The notes beneath the pieces are model-generated. The model searched no databases. It had not been told where the DNA came from and was given only the letters and a program-made list of their open reading frames with translations. A stretch of DNA of 13,017 bases, from assembly GCA_964422865.1 (NCBI GenBank), contig CAYRCU010000018.1, forward strand, positions 1 through 13,017, in the 5' to 3' direction. This document shows positions 6,484 to 13,017 of this stretch, in pieces. How positions within the stretch are numbered: the first letter of the stretch is position 1; each line of letters begins with the position of its first letter. Position numbers and translations under genes: made by a program. Source of the DNA: CAYRCU01 sp964422865. GTDB taxonomy: Bacteria; Patescibacteriota; Microgenomatia; UBA8517.

Positions 6484-7738
6484 GCTGAGACTCGATAGAA
6501 AGAAGCCGATTGTATTTTGCTACTCTTTCCCCTCTTGCTGGTGCTCCGAATTTGACATAGTCGGCACCCACTCCCACAGCAAAGTCGGCAATGAAATGGT
6601 CGTTTGTCTCCCCGGAGCGATGAGACACAATTACCTTCCAGTTTGCCTCAGAGGATTTTTTGATTACGTCTAGTGTTTCGCTTATTGTTCCGATTTGATT
6701 TGGCTTGACAAGTATGGCGTTGCAAGCACCGGTAGCGATGGCTTTTTCTACCCTTTTTATGTTTGTTGCGAGAAGATCGTCTCCCACTATTGGTAACTGG
6801 TCGCCTAAAATTTGGCGAAGTTTTACCCAACCTTCCCATGAATCTTCATGGAGTCCGTCTTCGAGAATGGCGAAATGGTAGAGATTATTTAACTCTTTGT
6901 AGTACTCAATGAGAGAATCTTCACTTAGAGGGCCTGATTTGTCTCTTATGAAGTATGAATTATCATGAAAAAAAGTTGTTGCTGCAACGTCTAGACCAAG
7001 AAAGATATCTCTCCCCATTTGATATCCGCTGTTTCTTACCGCTTCTACAAGAATTTCCAGCGCGTCTGCGTTTGTGAAAAGATTGGGTGCATACCCTCCT
7101 TCATGGCCAACTGAGTGTATTGCTCCTCTTTTTGAAAGGTTTTCGCCGATTGTCATGTAAATTTCTACCCCTGAACGCAATCCTTCCGAAAAAAGCTTTG
7201 AGCTTGCGGGTATTACTAAAAACTCTTGGAAGTCGAGATTCCCGGCTCCGTGAAGTCCGCCGTTTATCATGTTGAAAAGTGGAACGGGAATTTTGATATC
7301 TTTTCGGATGTTTTTTGTTTTTGCAATTTGTGACACCCATTGGTAGAGGGGCATTCCCTGGGAGAGAGCGGCAAGTTTGCAGATTACAGCGGAAACAGCA
7401 AGAATACTGTTTGCTCCCAGGCGTGATTTGTTTTTTGTACCATCAAGTTTGATTAGTTCGTTATCGACGGCTTGCTGGTTGAGGATGTCTATGTTTGTGG
7501 AGATAAAGTGAGGACTAATGATTTTGTTGATTTGACTCACGGCTTTTAAGACTCCTTTTCCTTTAAAGCGATTTTCGTCTCCGTCACGAAGCTCTAGAGC
7601 TTCGTATGCCCCAGTGGATGTACCTGAAGGTACGGAAAAGATCGACGTGTGACCGCTATCGAGTCTGCACGCAGCTTCAATTGTGGGGATGCCGCGAGCG
7701 TCTAGAATTTCTCTTGCCCAGAGAGCTTTAATCTTCAT
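6443..7738 (-). CDS. eno: Enolase (phosphopyruvate hydratase)
   Basis: Enolase interconverts 2-phosphoglycerate and phosphoenolpyruvate in the cytoplasm. With the ATG at 7738 it has 431 residues, the family norm. That ATG lies 1 nt after the ppsA stop; an in-frame TTG five codons upstream is inside ppsA and less likely. Conserved features include the loop VPSGTSTGAYEALELRDGD (37-55), H163 in GGLHGAGNLDFQEF, E213 in GHEGGYAPNL, metal ligands D250, E293 and D320, base K345 in LVKPNQIG, SHRSGET (372-378) and GAPARGERVAKYN. One oddity is His212, where most enolases have Asp (GDEGG). Together with ppsA it forms the pyruvate-PEP-2PG segment, and it probably depends on ppsA translation for its own start, since no Shine-Dalgarno sequence is visible. 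The C-terminal codons overlap the end of dedA. Confidence 0.97.
   Translation of the reverse strand: MKIKALWAREILDARGIPTIEAACRLDSGHTSIFSVPSGTSTGAYEALELRDGDENRFKGKGVLKAVSQINKIISPHFISTNIDILNQQAVDNELIKLDGTKNKSRLGANSILAVSAVICKLAALSQGMPLYQWVSQIAKTKNIRKDIKIPVPLFNMINGGLHGAGNLDFQEFLVIPASSKLFSEGLRSGVEIYMTIGENLSKRGAIHSVGHEGGYAPNLFTNADALEILVEAVRNSGYQMGRDIFLGLDVAATTFFHDNSYFIRDKSGPLSEDSLIEYYKELNNLYHFAILEDGLHEDSWEGWVKLRQILGDQLPIVGDDLLATNIKRVEKAIATGACNAILVKPNQIGTISETLDVIKKSSEANWKVIVSHRSGETNDHFIADFAVGVGADYVKFGAPARGERVAKYNRLLSIESQLNLRPKEPVSQTS
7586..7605. repeat. Perfect 20-bp palindrome inside eno
   Basis: ACGAAGCTCTAGAGCTTCGT is identical to its reverse complement. It lies in eno over the codons for the conserved catalytic-loop segment YEALELRD. 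In RNA it could fold into an 8-bp stem with a CUAG loop near the 5' end of the eno coding region. The amino acids are dictated by the enzyme family, but the exact symmetry depends on codon choice. It may be chance. Confidence 0.6.
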
Positions 7739-7739
7739 A

Positions 7740-10010
7740 TTATTTGCTTGCAATAATTTTTTCTCTGTTTGCTATAACTTGGCGAATTCTTTCTATGGCA
7801 TCTGGGTTTACTGAAATGCTTGTTATTCCCCAATCTACGAGTTTTTCCACGAGATCTTCATATGTTGATGGTGCTTGGCCGCAGATAGATGAGGTGATGT
7901 TGTGTTTATTGCAAAGCCTGATTGTTCTTCTAAGTGCCCAGAGAACGACGGGTGAGCGTTCATCGAAGGCGCTTGCGACTTCTGCGTTATCGCGATCAGT
8001 GCCTGTTAGGAGCATTGTAAGGTCATTTGATCCGATTGATACTCCGTCAATGCCAACTTTGATAAAGTCTTCCAGCTTGATAACGTTGACCGGGAGCTCA
8101 ACCATCATCCAGAGCTTGAATGTGGGACTTTGTAACAGATCTTCTGAAGCAATGATTCTTTTAACTTTGCTTAATTCTTCGGGTGAGCGAACAAAGGGAA
8201 TCATGAGTGAAAGATTTTTGTATTTTTCTCTAACTTTTTTAATAGCTTGAAGCTCCAGATTAAAGGCATCCGGATGTGCACTATAGCGAAAGGCGCCCCT
8301 GAAGCCCAGAAGAGGGTTTTCTTCACTGGGTTCCCAATTTTTACCCCCAGGGAGAGAACGATATTCGTTTGTTTTAAAATCTGTTGCTCTGTAGATTATT
8401 TGTCTGGGACTGAAAGCTTTACAGAAAACAGTCAGATTTTTTGTGAGTTTATTGACGAATTCATCCTGCCGCTTTAATTTTATGGCTTCTTTAGGGTGAA
8501 TTCCGATATTTGCAATCATAAACTCGGCTCTCAGAAGCCCTACTCCGTCAACGTGCCTTTTTGATATTTCTTTTGCTCTTTGCGGATCCGCAAGGTTTAC
8601 GTAAAGCTTGGTTGCTGTTTTTGTTCTCCTTGTTGACTTAGGAGTTTTGAACAATTCCTTTTTTATAATTTTGGCCCCCATAAAGACAGATCCCTTAAAG
8701 CCATCGACTGTTACCACCATGTCTTGCTTAAGAACGGTTGTTGCGTGCTTTGTGCCTACGATGCAGGGAACTCCGAGCTCGCGGCTTACGATTGCGGCGT
8801 GGCTTGTTAAGCCTCCCTGGTCTGTTATGATAGCTGCGGCTTTTTTCATGGCGGGCACATAGTCCGGAGAGGTCATGGGTGCTACAAGAATGTCTCCTTC
8901 TTGTACTTTTCCGATTTCCTTGGGTGATTTTAAGATTTTGACCTTGCCGGTAGCTATTCCGGGACTTGCGGCTGCTCCTCCGAGAATCGGGGTTTTGGAA
9001 GTTTTGAAGTCTCCTTTTTTCATATTCTTTTTCCTTGTTTCATCAATTGTTGTGACTGGCCTGGTTTGTACTATGTAGAGCTTTTTACCTTCTTTGGCCC
9101 ATTCTATGTCTTGGGGGTGGTAGTAGTGTTGTTGAAGTTTATCTGCAATATGGGCGAGTGTTACGATGTCGTCGTTTGAAATTTTTTGGATATCTCGGAG
9201 TTTTTTGGGCACTTTGGCTTCCATAGTTTTTTTGCCGACTCTGGTTAATTGAACCTGCTGATCTGAGATTTCTTTTGAGAGAATTTGGAATGTGTCTTTT
9301 TGGACAGCGTATGTATCCGGAACAACGGATCCTTGCACGATAGTTTCGCCGAGTCCCCAGACGGCTTCTATGATTATTCTTTCCTTATCGTTTGTTACCG
9401 GGTCTATGGAAAACATTACGCCTGAAACTTTTGAGGCAACCATTTTTTGAACAATTACGGAGATACTTACTTTGTCGTGTTCGATTTTGTTTTCTTCTCT
9501 GTAGAAGATTGCTCTTGCCGTGTAGAGTGAAGCCCAGCACTCTTTTGTTTTTTGGAGAAGATTTGCTATACCTTTTATGTTTAGAAAAGTTGCCTGCTGA
9601 CCTGCGAAGGAGGCGCCGGGCAAATCTTCTGCAGTGGCACTGCTTCTTACTGCTACCTGAGCGCTTCTAAATCTTCCTGAAAGCTTTTTGTATGCTTTGT
9701 GAATTGCCATCTTTGTTTCCGTGGAAATTGGATTTTTTAATATCAGTCTTTGGATCTGGTTTGAAGACACGGTCAATTGATCCGAATTGTGAACGTCAAT
9801 TTTTTTAAGGATGTTATTTATTTGATCTCCGAGGGAGTTTTCATCTATAAAACGGTCGAATGCTTCAACTGTTATTGCGAAACCGGGAGGTACAGGAAAG
9901 CCGGCTTTGGTCATTTCTCCGAGATTTGCACCTTTTCCTCCCACGAGGGTAAGATCTTCTTTGTCAATTTCTGTGAAAGGAGCGGTGAGGGGTTTTTGAG
10001 CAGTAGTCAT
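7740..10010 (-). CDS. ppsA: Phosphoenolpyruvate synthase (pyruvate, water dikinase)
   Basis: PEP synthase converts pyruvate, ATP and water to PEP, AMP and phosphate through a phospho-histidine intermediate. Its 756 residues compare with 792 in E. coli. The N-terminal ATP-grasp-like PPDK_N domain (about 15-325) shows VGGKGANLGEM, VAVRSSATAEDLPGASFAGQQ, SGVMFSIDPVTND and a conserved end IVQTRPVTT. The swivelling phosphohistidine domain holds H404 in TDQGGLTSHAAIVSRELG. The C-terminal TIM-barrel domain has GVGLLRAEFM (489-498), FRGAFRY, MVELP, SIGSNDLTMLLTGTDRDN (658-675) and the catalytic Cys C710 in CGQAPS. All three domains and both key catalytic residues are intact. It sits 24 bp after the sugar isomerase gene, with its own promoter there, and 1 bp before eno, which fits coupled PEP production and gluconeogenic use. 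The reverse, ATP-forming direction is also conceivable in a fermenter. Confidence 0.96.
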   Translation of the reverse strand: MTTAQKPLTAPFTEIDKEDLTLVGGKGANLGEMTKAGFPVPPGFAITVEAFDRFIDENSLGDQINNILKKIDVHNSDQLTVSSNQIQRLILKNPISTETKMAIHKAYKKLSGRFRSAQVAVRSSATAEDLPGASFAGQQATFLNIKGIANLLQKTKECWASLYTARAIFYREENKIEHDKVSISVIVQKMVASKVSGVMFSIDPVTNDKERIIIEAVWGLGETIVQGSVVPDTYAVQKDTFQILSKEISDQQVQLTRVGKKTMEAKVPKKLRDIQKISNDDIVTLAHIADKLQQHYYHPQDIEWAKEGKKLYIVQTRPVTTIDETRKKNMKKGDFKTSKTPILGGAAASPGIATGKVKILKSPKEIGKVQEGDILVAPMTSPDYVPAMKKAAAIITDQGGLTSHAAIVSRELGVPCIVGTKHATTVLKQDMVVTVDGFKGSVFMGAKIIKKELFKTPKSTRRTKTATKLYVNLADPQRAKEISKRHVDGVGLLRAEFMIANIGIHPKEAIKLKRQDEFVNKLTKNLTVFCKAFSPRQIIYRATDFKTNEYRSLPGGKNWEPSEENPLLGFRGAFRYSAHPDAFNLELQAIKKVREKYKNLSLMIPFVRSPEELSKVKRIIASEDLLQSPTFKLWMMVELPVNVIKLEDFIKVGIDGVSIGSNDLTMLLTGTDRDNAEVASAFDERSPVVLWALRRTIRLCNKHNITSSICGQAPSTYEDLVEKLVDWGITSISVNPDAIERIRQVIANREKIIASK

Positions 10011-10018
10011 ATCAAATA

Positions 10019-10048
10019 AATATACAGTCTAGAGCTACCTTCTGGCAA
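10019..10048 (-). promoter_or_regulatory. ppsA promoter inside the end of the isomerase gene
   Basis: On the minus strand TTGCCA (10048-10043, 5/6 to the -35 consensus), an 18-bp spacer and TATATT (10024-10019) form a good promoter. Eight bases follow before the ppsA ATG at 10010, so a near-leaderless mRNA (0-2 nt leader) is predicted. The -35 box lies within the last codons of the upstream isomerase gene. It would let ppsA-eno be expressed separately from the rest of the cluster. Confidence 0.5.
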
Positions 10049-11105
10049 GTTCTAATTTAAAGAAATCTACCCAGGGAATTGGAGTTGGATCAAGTTCGTA
10101 AAGCATGGCAAGATAATAATGTGAGAAAGAACCCAGAGTTAAAATTTCAAAGACTTGGTCTAATTTTGTTTTGGAACTTGCCTTATAGGTTATTTGGCTT
10201 ACCTGGTTTTTTTCTACAACCTTTTTGGTTATTGGATATTGAAGTTTTACGCGATTATCATACAAATCAGATTCGATAAAGACAAACTTCATATATGTTT
10301 TGGCGGGAGCCGGGTTTTTTAAGCCTTCTAAAAGGTGATGATTTAACTCCGGGAGGTCAAAAAGTGTTGAGAAAGTTTTGGACCCTTCATTGAGCTGATT
10401 TTTGAATGCGTGTGAGGAACCCAAAAGATGTTCGCTTGCTACAAGGATTGGAATTTTGTTTTTTAAGTTTTTGGCGATGATTTTTGCAATATTTGAATCT
10501 TGGGGTGAATCAGGGCCAAAATCCGAAATGAGTTTTCTGGTCGATTTAATTGTGTTTTCTATTTCTTCATTTGTTAGTGAGATAAACTGGCATTTTGAAA
10601 GAATTGCCAGAATTGAAGTTACTGAATATCCAAGCGCAAGGCGTGGCTGATTTGATGGGTTGTGGGTTGGCGTGAAGGTGTAGTTTGGAAGATTATGGCT
10701 TGCGGCTATTTTAGAAAGCTTTCCTCCGGTTGTGATGATAAAGACCTGAGCGTTTTTGGAGATAGCCTTGTTGGTTGCTGATATAGTTTCCTCAGTATTT
10801 CCGGAGTAGCTTGATAGAATAACAAAAGTTTTGGAGTCTACATAATTGGGGACGTGGTAGTTTGTAAAGATTTCTATGGGAGTGCGGGCGAGACGGTCTT
10901 TAAGAGAGTCTACTATACGTGCTCCGAGTGCCGATCCGCCCATTCCGCAGACGACCACATTTTTTGCCAACGTACATTTTGGAGGTGTGTTGAGTGAATT
11001 TACCTCTCTCCACGTTTGCTCAATTTGATCGGCCAAAAGACGAATAGAATCAAACACTTTTCCTGTGTCGATTGATTTAAATTTTTCGGGCAGATCTAGA
11101 TTCAT
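10035..11105 (-). CDS. Bifunctional phosphoglucose/phosphomannose isomerase
   Basis: This enzyme interconverts fructose-6-P with glucose-6-P and with mannose-6-P, replacing separate Pgi and ManA. The 356-residue protein consists of two SIS sugar-isomerase domains. Visible motifs are GMGGSALG at 54-61, the phosphate-binding SSYSGNTEET at 98-107, QPRLALGY at 153-160, KNQLNEGSK at 235-243 (E240 matches the catalytic Glu of the NENAK motif) and PELNHHLLEG at 252-261 (H256 matches the ring-opening His). The C-terminus DPTPIPWVDFFKLEL is typical of the family. It is known mainly from archaea and some bacteria, including CPR, and is often annotated bifunctional. The ATG lies 6 nt after the phosphohexomutase stop, with no Shine-Dalgarno sequence, so coupled translation is likely. 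It supplies G6P/M6P to the mutase encoded just upstream. Confidence 0.93.
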   Translation of the reverse strand: MNLDLPEKFKSIDTGKVFDSIRLLADQIEQTWREVNSLNTPPKCTLAKNVVVCGMGGSALGARIVDSLKDRLARTPIEIFTNYHVPNYVDSKTFVILSSYSGNTEETISATNKAISKNAQVFIITTGGKLSKIAASHNLPNYTFTPTHNPSNQPRLALGYSVTSILAILSKCQFISLTNEEIENTIKSTRKLISDFGPDSPQDSNIAKIIAKNLKNKIPILVASEHLLGSSHAFKNQLNEGSKTFSTLFDLPELNHHLLEGLKNPAPAKTYMKFVFIESDLYDNRVKLQYPITKKVVEKNQVSQITYKASSKTKLDQVFEILTLGSFSHYYLAMLYELDPTPIPWVDFFKLELARR

Positions 11106-11111
11106 TTTTGT

Positions 11112-12464
11112 TTAGGAAATCATGTTTTGAACTAAAGACATTCCTTTTTTTAGTAGTTTTTGTGCCTTTTCGTTTGAGTCTGACTCTGCAAACACACGGA
11201 ACTCGGGGGCGTTTTGTGATGAACGGAAAAGTATCCATGTTGTGTCATCAAGCCAAATTTTGAGTCCGTCTATTTCTTCTGTCTTTTTTCCCTTAAATTC
11301 TTTTTTTACCTTTTTTAGGATGCTTTCCTGTAATTCCCATTTGTAATCAACTTTAGTTCTTTGCATGTAGAACTTTGGAAGCTGATTGATCATCTGAGAG
11401 AATGTGCCGTTGGATTCTGCGAAAAGATTGAGCATCTTTATCAGCATTGTACCCCCATCGCGGGTATACATAATTTCTCCCGAGATTGCACCCCCATTTG
11501 GCTCGAAACCGAAGATTGCTCCTGTTTCTTTCATCTTTTCTATAACATAGGGAGAGCCGACTTTTGTTCTTATAACTTTTTTTCCCAGAGAATCGACAAC
11601 GCTGGAGGAGCTTATTGGAGTTACGATGGTATCTCCCGGTGAAGCTTTGGCTACAAGTCCACAGGAGTATTCTCCGAGTACAAAATTTCCTTTTTCGTCA
11701 ATAAAAACCACTCTATCACCATCTCCGTCAAATGCTATTCCGAGATCGCACTTTTGGTTTACAACTGTTTTTATTAACTTTTCTATTTCCGCCTTATCAC
11801 TGGTATCCGTGTCCCGGGCTATAAATGTGTCCTGCGGATTGCAGTTCACTTTTATTATTTGAAGCCCCAGTGTCTCCAGAAAAGGAGGGATTACTGTTGA
11901 TTGCGCACCATTTGCACAGTCAATAGCCACTTTCCAGGTTGGATAATTTTTGTTTGCTAGTTTCAAAAGAAGTTCTGCATAGAGTTTGCGGGCTTTGTTG
12001 TTTGTGCTTAATATGGGTGTGGTTGGAATTATTTTTTTGTTTTTCTTGAGACTTAGATATATTTCTTCAATTTCTTTTTGATCTTTGACGGAGATTTCTT
12101 CGTCATGAGCGTAAAACTTAAGACCGTTTCTGTCGGGTGCTATGTGACTCCCTGTAATCATTATCGCGGCCTTGATGGGTGTGTTTTTGATGAGCCAGTT
12201 GATTGAAGGAATTGGAGTAACTCCCTCGTCGTGAATTTTTACTTTTTCCAAGCTCAGTCCGTTTATGAGTTTCTTTTTGATTTCTGGACTAGAACTTCTG
12301 GGATCCATGCCGATTGCGATTGGTCCCATTAGATTGTGTTTTTTAAGAAAGAGAATGAAAGCTCTTGAGATGTCGTAGCAAAATTGTTCTGTGAAAAGTT
12401 TGTCGGCGAGACCTCTGATGCCGCTTGTACCAAAGAGTGTATGTTTTCCTTCTAGATTTATCAC
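11112..12464 (-). CDS. Phosphomannomutase/phosphoglucomutase family protein
   Basis: Alpha-D-phosphohexomutases move phosphate between C6 and C1 of hexoses, giving mannose-1-P or glucose-1-P for nucleotide-sugar synthesis. The 450-residue protein has the four-domain family layout. FGTSGIRG (11-18) starts domain 1; the phosphoserine is S106 in MITGSHIAPDRNGLKF; the metal loop is D246-G-D-G-D250-R251; the sugar-specificity loop is FEPNGG at 320-325; and the phosphate-binding loop of domain 4 is FRSSQNAPEFRVFAES at 413-428. Two loops are diverged: SHNP is SHIA, and the usual T-E-P of the last loop reads N-A-P. The EPNGG form differs from the EMSGH/EESGH of classical bacterial enzymes. The start is a GTG directly abutting the holA stop. 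PMM versus PGM (or GlmM) preference cannot be decided, though the neighbouring bifunctional isomerase makes both G6P and M6P plausible. Confidence 0.92.
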   Translation of the reverse strand: MINLEGKHTLFGTSGIRGLADKLFTEQFCYDISRAFILFLKKHNLMGPIAIGMDPRSSSPEIKKKLINGLSLEKVKIHDEGVTPIPSINWLIKNTPIKAAIMITGSHIAPDRNGLKFYAHDEEISVKDQKEIEEIYLSLKKNKKIIPTTPILSTNNKARKLYAELLLKLANKNYPTWKVAIDCANGAQSTVIPPFLETLGLQIIKVNCNPQDTFIARDTDTSDKAEIEKLIKTVVNQKCDLGIAFDGDGDRVVFIDEKGNFVLGEYSCGLVAKASPGDTIVTPISSSSVVDSLGKKVIRTKVGSPYVIEKMKETGAIFGFEPNGGAISGEIMYTRDGGTMLIKMLNLFAESNGTFSQMINQLPKFYMQRTKVDYKWELQESILKKVKKEFKGKKTEEIDGLKIWLDDTTWILFRSSQNAPEFRVFAESDSNEKAQKLLKKGMSLVQNMIS

Positions 12465-13017
12465 TTACAATGTTGATTTTAGGCTCTTTGCAATGATTAG
12501 GTCAAGGGAGGTTGTTAGATTGATGCCGCCTGTTTTTGCATCTACGTCTGCTTCGGCGAGTGATTTTATGATACTTTTGATCCTTTCTGTGTTGAAGTGT
12601 CTTACTTGTGTTTTTAATTTTTCCTTGCGCCAGGAGGGATAATTTAGGGATTGTGAATCAACTAGAGTGATATATAAATCTCTCAAGTGTCTGGCGAGGA
12701 GTGCGAGTATAAATTCGGGACTTTCTTTTTTGAGTGTTTGGTGAAAAAGCTTGAGACAAAGTACGGAATTTCCCGGATAGAAGCTTTCGAGAAATTTATA
12801 GATATACTTTGGAAGCTCGAAAGACTCGACTTTTGTGTTATTGGGGAGGATTTTTTTGATTGCTTGTGTAAGTAGTCCTTCTTTATAGATAAGAAGGGAG
12901 GAGCTGAATCTTTGATGGTTGTTATTAAGCCATTTGAATTCGTTTATGCTGATGGAGTTGGGTTTTTCGAGGATATAGAGAATATTTTCGTTAAATAATG
13001 ATTGCGGATTTTGGATG
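12465..13017 (-). CDS. holA: DNA polymerase III delta subunit, C-terminal part (cut by window edge)
   Basis: The frame is open from the right edge to a TAA at 12465, giving 183 residues of C-terminal sequence; the start lies outside the window. The first visible stretch, PQSLFNENILYILEKP, matches the segment of delta/HolA proteins after the Walker-like domain. The end region (EFILALLARHLRDLYITLVD, then WRKEKLKTQVRHFNTERIK and LAEADVDAKTGGINLTTSLDLIIAKSL) matches the helical C-terminal collar domain: the LARHLR helix, the WRxxKLKxQ helix, the LAEADxxxKTG turn and the final helix. Delta opens the sliding clamp as part of the clamp loader. Recognition rests on this pattern and is good but not absolute. 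Its stop codon touches the mutase GTG, so they are likely co-transcribed. Confidence 0.85.
   Translation of the reverse strand, partial: IQNPQSLFNENILYILEKPNSISINEFKWLNNNHQRFSSSLLIYKEGLLTQAIKKILPNNTKVESFELPKYIYKFLESFYPGNSVLCLKLFHQTLKKESPEFILALLARHLRDLYITLVDSQSLNYPSWRKEKLKTQVRHFNTERIKSIIKSLAEADVDAKTGGINLTTSLDLIIAKSLKSTL

Noticed and set aside
7744..8250. 168-codon plus-strand frame
   Set aside because: It is antisense to the ppsA C-terminal domain, which has intact catalytic motifs.
12465..12686. Separate 73-residue protein after the mutase
   Set aside because: The frame continues upstream without a stop to the window edge and the whole reads as the C-terminus of HolA; the apparent start is an internal TTG.

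Overview
The window is AT-rich, densely coded bacterial DNA. It has ten protein genes, two cut by the window edges, with gaps of at most about 100 bp. I see no RNA genes, mobile elements or CRISPR arrays. Gene content and style suggest an uncultivated small-genome bacterium of the Patescibacteria/CPR type, possibly Microgenomates. The clues are a compact layout, a bifunctional phosphoglucose/phosphomannose isomerase of the kind common in archaea and CPR, PEP synthase next to enolase, no visible Shine-Dalgarno sequences, and start codons sitting directly on -10 boxes. This placement is inference; no marker gene here proves it.

Left region (1-4218): DNA repair and its control. uvrA (5' half only) and uvrB lie on the minus strand, and lexA diverges from uvrB across a 99-bp gap. 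That gap holds a promoter for each gene, both apparently giving leaderless mRNAs, and a 20-bp near-palindrome over the lexA -35 box that is a good candidate LexA operator.

Middle region (4227-6483, plus strand): immediately after lexA is the most unusual gene of the window. It is a 517-residue protein with a complete four-helix VKOR (vitamin K epoxide reductase-type, disulfide-forming) membrane domain fused to a dihydroorotate-dehydrogenase-like flavin domain. Topology cues place the VKOR cysteines outside the membrane and the flavin domain in the cytoplasm. The flavin domain looks like class 2 (membrane/quinone type) but carries the class 1 catalytic cysteine and lacks some expected ligand-binding residues. 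A DedA-family membrane protein with its own promoter follows.

Right region (6443-13017, minus strand): a tightly packed run reads holA (3' part), phosphomannomutase/phosphoglucomutase, bifunctional phosphoglucose/phosphomannose isomerase, ppsA and eno, with junctions of 0, 6, 24 and 1 bp. The four metabolic enzymes link pyruvate/PEP, 2-phosphoglycerate and the hexose-phosphate pool (F6P, G6P, M6P, hexose-1-P), which fits gluconeogenic supply of sugar phosphates for envelope sugars. ppsA also has its own promoter inside the end of the isomerase gene. eno ends convergently against dedA with a 41-bp overlap and no room for a conventional terminator.
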